Assembly (NCBI RefSeq): GCF_027451485.1
Contig: NZ_DAIDJE010000044.1
Location: 1-64,000, forward strand
Length of the DNA stretch: 64,000 nucleotides
Direction of reading: 5' to 3'
Origin: Bradyrhizobium sp.
GTDB taxonomy: Bacteria; Pseudomonadota; Alphaproteobacteria; Rhizobiales; Xanthobacteraceae
Part shown: piece by piece, positions 30,169 to 42,287 of the stretch
How the letters are laid out: each line of letters begins with the position of its first letter
Numbering within the stretch: position 1 is the first letter of the stretch
Position numbers and translations under genes: made by a program
Notes under the pieces: generated by a model
Told to the model about the DNA's origin: nothing
The model's input: only the letters and a program-made list of their open reading frames with translations
The model's database searches: none

Positions 30169-30378
30169 ATGCAACTGGAATCGAGGCTGACCTGCCCGAA
30201 ATGCGGCTTTCAGGCCACCGAGCAAATGCCGCTCGATGCCTGCCAGTTCTTTTATGAGTGCAAGGGATGCGGCGAAAAGCTGAAGCCGAAAGCCGGCGAT
30301 TGCTGCGTGTTCTGTTCTTACGGCTCAGCGCCGTGCCCGCCGGTCCAGCAGGACGGCGGGCGCAAATGCTGCGGCTAA
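30169..30378 (+). CDS. GDCCVxC domain-containing small protein
   Basis: LTCPKCGFQATEQMPLDACQFFYECKGCGEKLKPKAGDCCVFCSYGSAPCPPVQ. Confidence 0.85.
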   Translation: MQLESRLTCPKCGFQATEQMPLDACQFFYECKGCGEKLKPKAGDCCVFCSYGSAPCPPVQQDGGRKCCG

Positions 30379-30386
30379 CCCCGCCC

Positions 30387-31157
30387 TCAATGCACCGATG
30401 TGAAGAATCGGGCGAGGCGGAAGCCGGACAACCACGTCCAGACCGGCTGCTCGCGGATGCCGAGATCCCATGAGCCGATCACGGCGTCAGCGCGGCCGAC
30501 CAAATCGTCGATCGGCAACAGGCCGACGCCGCCATCGCGAAGCGGTACGCGGCTGTCGGCCGAATTGTCGCGGTTGTCGCCCATCACGAACAGACAGCCG
30601 GGCGGCACCGTGACCTCCTGTGTGTTATCGAGGCGGCCGTTGTCGCGAAGCTTGAAGATTGCATGGCTGACGCCGCCGGGCAGCGTCTCGATGTAGCGCC
30701 TTGCCGGTTCATATTCGCCGCGCTCGTCCTCCACCTGCCCGATTCCGTCCGGCTTGAGCGAAGCCGCACGGTCGTTGATGAACAGTTGGCCCTGGCGCAT
30801 CTGGATGCGGTCGCCGGGAATTCCAACCACCCGCTTGACCCAGGCTTGCGAGCGATCGCCGGGCCAGCGAAACACCACGACATCGCCGCGCTTGGGCGGA
30901 CTGCCGAACACGCGGCCGGTTTCCGGCAAATTGATCTGAATCGGCAGCGAAGCGGTGCCGTAGCCGTAAGGGAATTTCGAAGCCAGCAGCGCATCGCCGA
31001 TCATCAGCGTCGGCTCCATGGAGCCCGACGGCACATAGAACGGTTCGGCGATCGCGCCCTTGGCCAGGAAAACCAGTCCGAGCGCTGCCGCGAATTGCAG
31101 CAGTTGAGCTCCCCAGCCCCGCGCACGCTTGGCGATCGTTTGCCGTTCCATCGTCAT
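30387..31157 (-). CDS. lepB: signal peptidase I
   Basis: YVPSGSMEPTLMIGD, KRVVGIPGD, VMGDNRDNSADSR. Confidence 0.95.
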   Translation of the reverse strand: MTMERQTIAKRARGWGAQLLQFAAALGLVFLAKGAIAEPFYVPSGSMEPTLMIGDALLASKFPYGYGTASLPIQINLPETGRVFGSPPKRGDVVVFRWPGDRSQAWVKRVVGIPGDRIQMRQGQLFINDRAASLKPDGIGQVEDERGEYEPARRYIETLPGGVSHAIFKLRDNGRLDNTQEVTVPPGCLFVMGDNRDNSADSRVPLRDGGVGLLPIDDLVGRADAVIGSWDLGIREQPVWTWLSGFRLARFFTSVH

Positions 31158-32575
31158 GAACCGGTTCCTCCAACAGTAATGCGTTCCATCCGCAGCGTCG
31201 GCTGGCCGACGCCGACCGGGACGCCTTGGCCGTTCTTGCCACAGGTGCCGATCCCTGTGTCGAGCGCGAGGTCGTTGCCGACCATCGTGATGCGATGCAG
31301 GTCGGTTGGTCCATTGCCGATCAGCATCGCGCCTTTCAAGGGCGCGCCAACCTTGCCGTTCTCAATGCGGTAGGCCTCGGTGCACTGAAATACGTATTTG
31401 CCGGAGGTGATATCGACCTGGCCGCCGCCGAAATTGGCGGCGAAAATGCCGTTCTTCACCGAGGCGAGGATTTCCGCCGGATCGCGGCCGCCGGACAGCA
31501 TGTAGGTGTTGGTCATGCGCGGCATCGGCACGTGGGCATAGCCCTGGCGGCGTCCGTTGCCGGTCGGCTTCATGTTCATCAGGCGCGCGTTCTGGCGGTC
31601 CTGCATGTATCCGACGAGGATGCCGTCCTCGATCAGCACAGTGCGGTTGGTCGGCGTGCCCTCGTCATCGATCGAAAGCGAACCTCGGCGCGAAGCCATG
31701 GTGCCGTCATCGACCACGGTGACGCCCTTGGCCGCGACCTGCTGGCCCATCAGCCCGGCGAAGGCGCTCGTCTTCTTTCGGTTGAAGTCGCCTTCGAGCC
31801 CGTGGCCGACGGCTTCGTGCAGCATCACGCCGGGCCAGCCCGCCCCTAACACGACGTCCATTTCGCCAGCGGGGGCCGGCACCGATTCCAGATTAACCAG
31901 CGCCTCGCGGATCGCGCCATCGGCGGCCTCGCGCCAGGCCTTGGTGTCGATGAAGCGGGCATAGCCTTCGCGGCCACCATAGCCTCTCGAGCCGCTTTCC
32001 TGACGGTCGCCCTGGCCGGCTACGACAGAGATATTCACCCGGACCAGCGGGCGGATGTCGCGGTAGCTTTCACCATCGGGACGCAGGATCTCGACCACTT
32101 GCCACGTGGCGCCAAGGCTGACCGTCACCTGCCGCACCCGCGGCTCCTTGTCGCGGACGTAAGCATCGATTTCGGCGAGCAGCTTGACCTTGGCCTCAAA
32201 TCCGGGGGCGTCCAGGGGGTTCTCATCGCCATAAAGCCGGACATTGGTGTGCGGCGGGGCTGCGGCAAACGTCCCGCTGTAGCCGCCGCGGACGGCGGCC
32301 ACGGCGTCCGCGGCACGCATAAGGGCCGGCAGCGAGACGTCGGAAGAGTGCGCATAGCCGACCGCATCATCCTTCACGGCGCGCAAGCCGAACCCCTGGC
32401 TGGTGTCGTAAGTCGCCTGCTTCAGCCGCCCGTTGTCGAACATCAGGGCTTCGGTCTGGCTGTATTCCAGGAACAACTCGCCATCGTCGGCGCCTTTCAG
32501 GCCCCGCGTGATCTGCTGGCGGACAGAATCGCGGTCAAGATTGGCGCGATCGAGAAGCGAGGTGGGGGGCGTCAT
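31154..32575 (-). CDS. tldD: metalloprotease TldD
   Basis: LHEAVGHGLEGDFNRKKTSAFAG HExxxH-type motif; overlaps lepB by ATGA. Confidence 0.95.
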   Translation of the reverse strand: MTPPTSLLDRANLDRDSVRQQITRGLKGADDGELFLEYSQTEALMFDNGRLKQATYDTSQGFGLRAVKDDAVGYAHSSDVSLPALMRAADAVAAVRGGYSGTFAAAPPHTNVRLYGDENPLDAPGFEAKVKLLAEIDAYVRDKEPRVRQVTVSLGATWQVVEILRPDGESYRDIRPLVRVNISVVAGQGDRQESGSRGYGGREGYARFIDTKAWREAADGAIREALVNLESVPAPAGEMDVVLGAGWPGVMLHEAVGHGLEGDFNRKKTSAFAGLMGQQVAAKGVTVVDDGTMASRRGSLSIDDEGTPTNRTVLIEDGILVGYMQDRQNARLMNMKPTGNGRRQGYAHVPMPRMTNTYMLSGGRDPAEILASVKNGIFAANFGGGQVDITSGKYVFQCTEAYRIENGKVGAPLKGAMLIGNGPTDLHRITMVGNDLALDTGIGTCGKNGQGVPVGVGQPTLRMERITVGGTGS

Positions 32576-32797
32576 GCGTGCTCCAATTTTTCGATTCGTT
32601 CCGCTCGGTCTATCATCCGCCTTGCGTCCGGAGCCTGTAAGGCTCGCGCAGCTTCGGATTGCCAGCCGAGCTTATCAAAACCTGCGCAGTGGTCGCCTTA
32701 CATCACCGTAACCCGGATGACGCGACTACTCCAAAATAGGCACGATAGCCTGCGAAGGGGAGGGGCGGGGGCATCCCGTCAAGCGGGGCACAACGTC

Positions 32798-33367
32798 TCA
32801 CGGCAATTTGTCATAGCCCTCGCCGAGCCCGTTCAGGCTGAGCGGGAAGCCGATACCCTCCTCGGGCGTCTCGAAGATGATGAACGTGGCGGTCTTGGCG
32901 CTTCGCAGTTGTCCCAATAACTTGTCGTCCAACACGACCTCGGCCACGCAGCCGTTGGGCAGGCATCGGACAAAGCCGGCGCGGCCGACGTCGACATTGT
33001 CGAGCTTCAGCCCGAGTCCGGACGGCAGAAGGACCCCGAGCGGCGCAACCACCCTCATCAGCCGGCTCTTCTGGTCGGCGGTCTTGAGCACAATGACGGT
33101 CAAGCCGGCATTGGAACGGTCCTCGGCCACGACGCTCTGGATCAGCGCGCATTGCTCGGCTTTCGCGCCCGGCGGGGTATCGCAGCGGATTTGCCAGTCG
33201 CCGTGGACCGAACGCACCGCGCCCTGGGCGAGAGCCGGCGCCGTCAGGCCGAACCAGCAAAAAATGACCAGGCTGGCCGCCATTCCAACAATTGATCGCA
33301 GGGCGAACGCGTGATCTCCCGGCTCGCGGCTCGGCGTGGAACTGGCCGGGTGTTTCGAAGGCCCCAT
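32798..33367 (-). CDS. invasion-associated locus B (IalB) family protein
   Basis: VHGDWQIRCDTPPGAKAEQCALIQSV; start taken at MGPSKHPASS. Confidence 0.82.
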   Translation of the reverse strand: MGPSKHPASSTPSREPGDHAFALRSIVGMAASLVIFCWFGLTAPALAQGAVRSVHGDWQIRCDTPPGAKAEQCALIQSVVAEDRSNAGLTVIVLKTADQKSRLMRVVAPLGVLLPSGLGLKLDNVDVGRAGFVRCLPNGCVAEVVLDDKLLGQLRSAKTATFIIFETPEEGIGFPLSLNGLGEGYDKLP

Positions 33368-33823
33368 CAGGGTCGATTCCTTGATATTTCTTTGGCTTGA
33401 GTGGTTGGCAACTTGGCCGCGACCCGACTGATACGGCAAATGACGGCGCCATGAAGGCTGTCTTATTTCACCGGAGCCGAATCCACCAACGAATCAGGTC
33501 CCGCAAGAGGAACATTTCCGTGCCTACATCCGGTAATCCGCCTGTCAAGCCATCGCCCGTCTGAAGGCGGAAATTTCGGCGGATTTTCCGTAAAAATGCC
33601 ACCTGCTCACATTTGCGGGTGATGCGCGCTGATAGGCCGCACTACTGCATTGCGATGCCCGTAGAATTATGGTTTGAGAAGCTGGAAATTGAATTATTCC
33701 AGCAAGCTGGCCCTATATGCTTCCAAAGTGCATGCCAAGGCCATCTGTCAGGGTCGGATTGCTCGCCCATTCTTTGCCTGCGGCGGAATGTACGAGGGTT
33801 TCATCGAAGGGAGCGGAAGCGAC

Positions 33824-34666
33824 ATGAATATGTCGAAGGGCAGGGTGGCCCGGTGCGGAGCGGGTCTGGCGGTCGCTGGCGCCGCGATGTTGGCGAGCGG
33901 CGCGGCATTGGCGGCAAAACTGGGGCAGCCCTCGCCGTGGGAGATCGGCCTTCAGCCGTCGGGCTCGCCGGTGATGGACAACATCACCTGGTTTCATAAT
34001 TTCCTGTTGGTCCTGATCACCGCCATCACGCTCTTCGTGCTGGCGTTGCTTGTCATCGTCATCGTGAAGTTCAACGCTCGAGCAAATCCTGTGCCCTCCC
34101 GGACCACCCACAACACCCTGATCGAGGTGGCGTGGACGTTGGTCCCGGTGCTGATCCTGGTGGGTATCGCGGTGCCATCGTTCCGCTTGCTGTTCCAGGA
34201 ACTCGACGTTCCGAAGGCGGACCTGACCGTCAAGGTGACCGGCAAGCAGTGGTACTGGAGCTACGCCTATCCCGACAACGGCAAGTTCGAATTCGATTCG
34301 CTCCTGTCGAAAGACAAGCAGCCGCGGCTGCTCGGGGTTGATAATGAAATGGTCGTGCCGGTAAACAAGGTCGTCCGGGTGCAAATCACCGGCGCCGATG
34401 TGATCCACTCCTTCGCGGTGCCGGCGTTCGGCATCAAGATCGACGCCATTCCCGGCCGCCTCAACGAAACCTGGTTCAAGGCCGAGAAGACCGGCATGTA
34501 TTACGGCCAGTGCTCGCAGCTATGCGGCAAGGACCACGCCTTCATGCCGATTGCAGTGCACGTGCTGACCGACCAGGAGTTCGCGGCCTGGGTTGAGGGC
34601 GCCAAGAAGAAGTTTGCCGCCAATCCGGGCAATGAGTTCGCCTCGGCTGGCACGACAGCGCAGTGA
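33824..34666 (+). CDS. ctaC: cytochrome c oxidase subunit II
   Basis: CuA site YYGQCSQLCGKDHAFMPI, KQWYWSYAYPD; start at MNMSKGRV with preceding GGAG, listed ORF extends upstream. Confidence 0.95.
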   Translation: MNMSKGRVARCGAGLAVAGAAMLASGAALAAKLGQPSPWEIGLQPSGSPVMDNITWFHNFLLVLITAITLFVLALLVIVIVKFNARANPVPSRTTHNTLIEVAWTLVPVLILVGIAVPSFRLLFQELDVPKADLTVKVTGKQWYWSYAYPDNGKFEFDSLLSKDKQPRLLGVDNEMVVPVNKVVRVQITGADVIHSFAVPAFGIKIDAIPGRLNETWFKAEKTGMYYGQCSQLCGKDHAFMPIAVHVLTDQEFAAWVEGAKKKFAANPGNEFASAGTTAQ

Positions 34667-34750
34667 TCCGGACGGGCGGCCTTCTGAGGGCGGTCCGCAA
34701 TTCATCTTCGGGGTGCGCTTCAAGGGGCGAGGGATCCGAAGGTCTTCTAA

Positions 34751-36394
<1,644 letters not shown>

Positions 36395-36400
36395 TGAGAC

Positions 36401-36423
36401 ACGCGGCGCGTCAGGCGCCGCGT
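36401..36423. other. intercistronic hairpin ACGCGGCGC-GTCAG-GCGCCGCGT
   Basis: Perfect 9-bp stem, 5-nt loop, no T-run, between ctaD and ctaB. Confidence 0.6.
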
Positions 36424-36445
36424 CCCTGCAAGGAAGAAAGTCGTC

Positions 36446-37384
36446 TTGTCGGTCGTTGATCACTCAGGCATCGAACTGTCACCGCGGATTTCGGAAGCCG
36501 ACGTCGCCGATTACGTCGCACTTCTGAAGCCGCGGGTGATGTCCCTCGTCATTTTCACCGCGCTCGTCGGCCTCTTTATCGCACCGGTCCATGTGCACCC
36601 GGTGCTGGCTTTCACGTCCATTCTCTGCATTGCCGTCGGCGCAGGCGCGTCCGGCGCACTGAACATGTGGTACGAGGGCGACATCGATGCCCTGATGTCG
36701 CGCACAGCGAACCGGCCGATCCCGCGCGGCCGGATCACTCCGCCGGAAGCCGCCGCTTTCGGCATGACGCTCGCCTTCTTTTCGGTGATGACGCTGGGCA
36801 TTCTCGTCAACTGGGTCGCCGGTGCGTTGCTCGCATTCACGATCTTCTTCTACGTCGTTATCTACACGATCGCGCTCAAGCGCTGGACCGCGCAGAACAT
36901 CGTGATCGGCGGGGCGGCGGGCGCCCTTCCGCCGGTGGTGGCCTGGGCGGCGGCCACAGGTTCGCTCTCGGTGGAACCGCTATTGTTGTTCCTGATCATC
37001 TTTTTCTGGACTCCGCCGCATTTCTGGGCGCTGGCGTTGTTTCGCAGCGAGGATTACGCCCGTGCCGGCGTTCCGATGCTGCCGGTGGTCGCTGGACCCG
37101 ATGCGACGCGCTTGCAGATCCTGCTCTACACAATCGTGCTGGTTGCGGTGGCGCTGGCGCCTTGGCCCCTCGGCTATTTCGATGCGCTCTATGGCATCAC
37201 CTCGCTTATCCTGGGCGGCGTCATGCTGGCGCTTGCGGCCAACGTCTACCGCCTGCGGGAGGGCCGCGAAGCCGCGCGCGCCACGCGCAGGCTTTTCGCG
37301 TTCTCGATTCTTTATCTGTTTTCGCTGTTTGCGACCCTTTTGATCGAGGTCGTGGTCCGCGCCCTCGTCCCGTCGATCTGGTAA
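36446..37384 (+). CDS. ctaB: protoheme IX farnesyltransferase
   Basis: [24 protein letters not shown] UbiA prenyltransferase motif; cox operon. Confidence 0.95.
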   Translation: MSVVDHSGIELSPRISEADVADYVALLKPRVMSLVIFTALVGLFIAPVHVHPVLAFTSILCIAVGAGASGALNMWYEGDIDALMSRTANRPIPRGRITPPEAAAFGMTLAFFSVMTLGILVNWVAGALLAFTIFFYVVIYTIALKRWTAQNIVIGGAAGALPPVVAWAAATGSLSVEPLLLFLIIFFWTPPHFWALALFRSEDYARAGVPMLPVVAGPDATRLQILLYTIVLVAVALAPWPLGYFDALYGITSLILGGVMLALAANVYRLREGREAARATRRLFAFSILYLFSLFATLLIEVVVRALVPSIW

Positions 37385-37400
37385 GGCGCATGTCAAGGCA

Positions 37401-37565
37401 ATGGCCGGCAACGATAGACCAGACGGAATTGTTCTCACCGAGGCGCAGAAAAAAAGCCGCCGCCGCCGGTCGATCGCAATTGCGCTCGCGCTCGGCGTCC
37501 TGGTCGTCCTGTTTTTCGCGGTCACCATCGTCAAGGGGCCGGCCGTGCTAGTGCGGCCGTTGTAG
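37401..37565 (+). CDS. coxF: CoxF-like small membrane protein (54 aa)
   Basis: Translated by eye: [54 protein letters not shown]. Single TM, in the ctaB-ctaG gap; absent from the ORF track (below its length cutoff). Confidence 0.85.
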   Translation: MAGNDRPDGIVLTEAQKKSRRRRSIAIALALGVLVVLFFAVTIVKGPAVLVRPL

Positions 37566-37568
37566 GAC

Positions 37569-38234
37569 ATGGCGAACCAGCCCAACCAGTTCAATCAGCG
37601 TCAGCCTTTCCCCGGCGAGAAGATGACCTCGCCGCTCCGCGGCCTGCGGCGCGACGCCATGGTGGCGGCAACTTGCGGCTTCGTGGTGGCGCTGATGGTC
37701 GGGGCTGCTTACGCGGCGGTGCCATTCTATAACTGGTTCTGCCGCACCACCGGCTTTAATGGCACAACGCAGGTGGCAATCTCGGCCCCGAGCGGAGCGC
37801 CGCTCGATCGCAAAGTTACCGTTCGCTTCGATTCCAACGTCGCCGGCGGTCTGCCCTGGAAGTTCGAGCCGGAGCAGAACGAAGTCGAGGTCAGGATCGG
37901 CGAAGTCAAAACCGTATTCTACAGGGTGACGAACCGGTCCGCGCGCACCACCACCGGGCAGGCGGCCTACAACGTCGCGCCGCTGACGGTTGGCTCCTAT
38001 TTCGAGAAGATCAACTGCTTCTGCTTCACCGAACAGACCATGGAGCCAGGCGAAACGCGCGACATGCCGGTCGTTTTCTATGTGGATCCCTCGATTGTCA
38101 AAGACAGCGAGAACGACACGCTGAACACCATTACACTGTCCTACACGTTCTATCCCCTCCGTGAGTCCGCGATGAAGCCACTGGCTTCCGGTGAGGCGAA
38201 AAACTCGGGCCGCGGCGAAGAGGGTGAACTTTGA
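37569..38234 (+). CDS. ctaG: cytochrome c oxidase assembly protein CtaG (Cox11)
   Basis: [37 protein letters not shown] copper motif. Confidence 0.95.
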   Translation: MANQPNQFNQRQPFPGEKMTSPLRGLRRDAMVAATCGFVVALMVGAAYAAVPFYNWFCRTTGFNGTTQVAISAPSGAPLDRKVTVRFDSNVAGGLPWKFEPEQNEVEVRIGEVKTVFYRVTNRSARTTTGQAAYNVAPLTVGSYFEKINCFCFTEQTMEPGETRDMPVVFYVDPSIVKDSENDTLNTITLSYTFYPLRESAMKPLASGEAKNSGRGEEGEL

Positions 38235-38337
38235 GGAGAGTACGCCTTGGCCGGTAACTCCCGGCCGAACGCGAAGTTTTGAATTTGGACGTTGAGACGA
38301 CGCGGCCGGGCAGGCCGCTCTAACGGAGAGACCGAAA

Positions 38338-39231
38338 ATGGCTACGGCGCAAGTCAAGCATCACGATTACCACCTCGTCGATCCGAGCCCGTGGCCGGTC
38401 GTCGGCTCCATTGCGGCCTTCATCATGGCGGTCGGTGCCATCATGTGGATGCACCACATGACCGGCGCGGCACCGATCATCTTCTTCGTCGGTCTGCTCG
38501 GCGTGCTCTATACCATGGCCAGCTGGTGGACGGATGTGATCCGCGAGGCGCAGTACAAGGGTGACCACACCCGCGTCGTCCAGATCAGCCACCGCTATGG
38601 CATGATTCTGTTCATTGCCTCCGAGGTGATGTTCTTCGTGGCCTGGTTCTGGGCCTTCTTCAATTCGGCCCTGTTCCCGGCTGACGCGGTCCACGCCGCT
38701 CGTGATGCCATTTTCGGTTGCGGTGCGGGCACCCAGATGGGAGCTTGCTCCGTTCCCGGCACGTGGCCGCCGAAGGGGATCGAGGCGTTCGATCCCTGGC
38801 ATCTGCCGCTCCTCAACACGCTTCTGTTGCTCACCTCGGGCACAACCGTCACCTGGGCGCACCATGCCCTGCTTGAGAACGACCGTCAGGGTCTGAAATA
38901 CGGCCTCTGGCTGACCATTGCGCTCGGGGCGTGTTTCACCTGCGTGCAGGCTTATGAGTACAGCCACGCGCTGTTCGGCTTCTCCGGCAATATTTACGGC
39001 GCGACCTTCTTCATGGCGACCGGCTTCCACGGCTTCCATGTGCTGGTCGGCACCATCTTCCTGATCGTCTGCCTCGTCCGCGCCTACGCCGGACACTTCT
39101 CGCCGACCCAGCATCTCGGCTTTGAGTTCGCGGCTTGGTATTGGCATTTCGTCGACGTGGTGTGGCTGTTCCTGTTCGCCTGCATCTACGTGTGGGGCAC
39201 TGGCGGCGGCCGCCTGGTGGGCGCCGAATAA
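38338..39231 (+). CDS. ctaE: cytochrome c oxidase subunit III
   Basis: Full-length subunit III sequence ending FAAWYWHFVDVVWLFLFACIYVWG. Confidence 0.97.
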   Translation: MATAQVKHHDYHLVDPSPWPVVGSIAAFIMAVGAIMWMHHMTGAAPIIFFVGLLGVLYTMASWWTDVIREAQYKGDHTRVVQISHRYGMILFIASEVMFFVAWFWAFFNSALFPADAVHAARDAIFGCGAGTQMGACSVPGTWPPKGIEAFDPWHLPLLNTLLLLTSGTTVTWAHHALLENDRQGLKYGLWLTIALGACFTCVQAYEYSHALFGFSGNIYGATFFMATGFHGFHVLVGTIFLIVCLVRAYAGHFSPTQHLGFEFAAWYWHFVDVVWLFLFACIYVWGTGGGRLVGAE

Positions 39232-39255
39232 TTTGGCCGTCACGGATTGGCAAAA

Positions 39256-39280
39256 GGGCGGCCGCGGGGCCGCCCTTTTT
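39256..39280 (+). terminator. Rho-independent terminator-like hairpin after ctaE
   Basis: GGGCGGCC-GCGG-GGCCGCCC followed by TTTTT. Confidence 0.8.
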
Positions 39281-39327
39281 GTTTTGCGTCAAAGCGCACC
39301 GATGGTGTTCCATGCTAGAGGAGTTCT

Positions 39328-39720
39328 ATGAAGGCTTCTTCGGATACCCCGGCCCTCTACCAGACTGTGCTGCGCGGGCTTGCCTGCAAATGTCCGCGTT
39401 GCGGCGACGGCAAGTTGTTCGCGGGCTTTCTGTCGCTCCGGCCAAGGTGCGAGTCCTGCGGGCTGGACTACACCTTTATCGACACGGGCGACGGCCCGGC
39501 CATCTTCATCATCATGCTGGCGGGCGCGATCGTGGTGGCCTGCGCGCTGGTCGTCGAAGTGAAGTATCAACCGCCATTCTGGTTGCATGCGGTGCTTTGG
39601 CTGCCATTGATACTCGCGACCACGCTGCTGCCCTTGCGTTCGATGAAATCGCTCCTGATTGCGCTGCAATTCCATCACAAGGCTGCGCCGGGTCGTTTAA
39701 TTGACCGCGAGCCGAAATGA
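39328..39720 (+). CDS. DUF983 domain-containing protein
   Basis: GLACKCPRCGDGKLFAGFLSLRPRCESCGLDYTFIDTGDGPAIF; cox-associated. Confidence 0.9.
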   Translation: MKASSDTPALYQTVLRGLACKCPRCGDGKLFAGFLSLRPRCESCGLDYTFIDTGDGPAIFIIMLAGAIVVACALVVEVKYQPPFWLHAVLWLPLILATTLLPLRSMKSLLIALQFHHKAAPGRLIDREPK

Positions 39721-40472
39721 ACGAAATCGCGGGACGGCGATCCCTTGGCTTCGGCCTTTTCACGCTGGCCATGACCGCCATCTTCATCGGCCTCGGCGTC
39801 TGGCAGCTCGAACGGCGGGTGGAAAAGCACGCGCTGATTGCGATGTTGACGGAGCGGCTGGCGGCAGAGCCGGGTCCATTGCCCCCGCCTTCCGATTGGA
39901 ACAAGCTCGCCCCGCAAAGCGATGAATTCCGCCGCGTCCGCTTCACTGCGAGCTATACGGCGGAGCCTGATGCCATGGTTTTCAGCTCCGGGTCGGCCGT
40001 CCGCGGTGACGTGTCCGGGCCCGGCACCTGGGCGTTCATGCCGGCGCGCCTACCGGGCGGTCAGATCGTCGTCATCAACGCTGGTTTCGTGCAGAACACG
40101 ATGCAGGACCGGGCGCAGCAGAATCGGGCAGTGTCGCCCCTTGTGACCGGCAAGCCGGCGGAACTCACCGGTTACATTCGGTTTCCTGCGAAGGCGGGCA
40201 TGCTGACGCCCGCTGCCGATCCGGCAAAGCGGCTGTGGTTTACGCGCGATCACCTTGAGATGGCGCACCTGCTCGGCTGGGGCCAAGTTGCGCCGTTCTA
40301 TGTCGATCTGGAGCAGCCAGTACCGCCGAACGGTGTTCCCTTGCCCGGCCCCCTCCAGGTCCACCTCAACGACGATCACATGCAATACGCCATCACCTGG
40401 TTCGCGCTCGCCGCTGCCGTCGTGATCGCGTTTTTGGTTTCGTTGCGGGGGAAACGCCGCAGCGCCGGCTGA
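39717..40472 (+). CDS. SURF1 family cytochrome oxidase assembly protein
   Basis: GLGVWQLERRVEKHALI, C-terminal HMQYAITWFALAAA; ATGA overlap with DUF983. Confidence 0.93.
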   Translation: MNEIAGRRSLGFGLFTLAMTAIFIGLGVWQLERRVEKHALIAMLTERLAAEPGPLPPPSDWNKLAPQSDEFRRVRFTASYTAEPDAMVFSSGSAVRGDVSGPGTWAFMPARLPGGQIVVINAGFVQNTMQDRAQQNRAVSPLVTGKPAELTGYIRFPAKAGMLTPAADPAKRLWFTRDHLEMAHLLGWGQVAPFYVDLEQPVPPNGVPLPGPLQVHLNDDHMQYAITWFALAAAVVIAFLVSLRGKRRSAG

Positions 40473-40510
40473 TCCGGCAAGTTGGCCGGTCTCCGATAAA
40501 AACGTAGCCG

Positions 40511-40738
40511 TCAGGACAGCTGCTTGTTCTCGCGGCTGACGAGCGAAAGCTGCTCGGTCTGGACGGCCTCCAGGCGCGCTATCATCAAAATGCCGGCAAC
40601 GAAAGTCAGGCCGTGATCCTCAGCCTGTTCGATAGCGTCGTCGATTTTTTCAATCAGCACCCTCAGCTTTTTATTCTCTCGGAACATGAGATATCCTCTG
40701 GCTTGCTCGGACGTCGCGTCGGCAGCGCGCGCAATCAC
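40511..40738 (-). CDS. small hypothetical protein downstream of luxI
   Basis: 75-aa ORF with GTG start (58 aa if the internal ATG at 40687 is used); helical, charged sequence. Supported only by position and ORF. Confidence 0.45.
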   Translation of the reverse strand: MIARAADATSEQARGYLMFRENKKLRVLIEKIDDAIEQAEDHGLTFVAGILMIARLEAVQTEQLSLVSRENKQLS

Positions 40739-40775
40739 AGTTCAATCTTGCCGAATTTCCACCAATATGAACCGA

Positions 40776-41498
<723 letters not shown>

Positions 41499-41501
41499 CT
41501 A

Positions 41502-41517
41502 CTGTCCGAAAGGACAG
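41502..41517. promoter_or_regulatory. candidate lux box CTGTCC-GAAA-GGACAG
   Basis: Perfect 6-bp-arm dyad between luxR stop and luxI start, centred 77 bp upstream of the luxI ATG. Confidence 0.65.
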
Positions 41518-41558
41518 GGCGGTGGTGCCTCTGGCCAAGGAACTTCAAGTTCGCCGCA

Positions 41559-42287
41559 CTAGAGCTTGATCAGCCCCCAAGCGAGGGCCTTGGCGACCGC
41601 CGAGGTCCGGTTGACAGCGTTCAGCTTGCGTGAAGCTTCGACCAGGTGGAACTTCACCGTGCGCTCGGAGATCTTCAGGATCATCGAAATTTCCCAGGAG
41701 GTCTTGCCGCCGGCGACCCAGCGCAGGACTTCGCGTTCGCGGGCGGTCAGCGGATCGCGTTTTCCCCGTCGCGGCTTTGCCAGCGAACGAATGCGATTAT
41801 GGGCGTAGACTCCGATCAGCTGGAGCGCGCTCTTGGATACCGGATCGAGGTACAGATGCTCGGTGGCGAGGCTGATCACGGCGCCGCCTTCGTCGTAATG
41901 CAGCGGAATGCAATAACCATCCCGCAGCTGGAATTCGGTAGCCCGGGTCATCACCCGATGCGCAGCGGGATCGTCGTCTTTGTCATAGCGCGCCTCCGAC
42001 CATTCGAACGGCTGGACCGTCGAGGCGCCGTATCGCGGCACCGGATCGAGCGCGCTGAAATTTTCGCGCGTATAGAGCTCAAACCACTCGTCCGGCCAGC
42101 CGTTGGCGAGAGTCAAATCGGCAAGCGCAGTCCCCGGCGCCGGAAGACCTGCCATGATGTAGGCGTGGAATCCGCACGCCTTGATTTCGGACTCGAATAA
42201 CCTGACGACGCCGGGCGCATTCAGCCGCTCGACCGCATCGACAAAATCGAGAGCTCGCCTACCCCACTGCCGGGCTGCGTTCGCCAT
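41559..42287 (-). CDS. LuxR family quorum-sensing transcriptional regulator
   Basis: N-terminal autoinducer-binding domain (NGWPDEWFELYTRENFSALDPVPRYG) and C-terminal HTH (LTAREREVLRWVAGGKTSWEISMILKISERTVKFHL). Confidence 0.94.
   Translation of the reverse strand: MANAARQWGRRALDFVDAVERLNAPGVVRLFESEIKACGFHAYIMAGLPAPGTALADLTLANGWPDEWFELYTRENFSALDPVPRYGASTVQPFEWSEARYDKDDDPAAHRVMTRATEFQLRDGYCIPLHYDEGGAVISLATEHLYLDPVSKSALQLIGVYAHNRIRSLAKPRRGKRDPLTAREREVLRWVAGGKTSWEISMILKISERTVKFHLVEASRKLNAVNRTSAVAKALAWGLIKL

Noticed and set aside
30169-30378. Possible selenoprotein in the GDCCVxC protein
   Set aside because: The motif positions are Cys codons (TGC TGC ... TGT), with no in-frame TGA, so no selenocysteine is needed.
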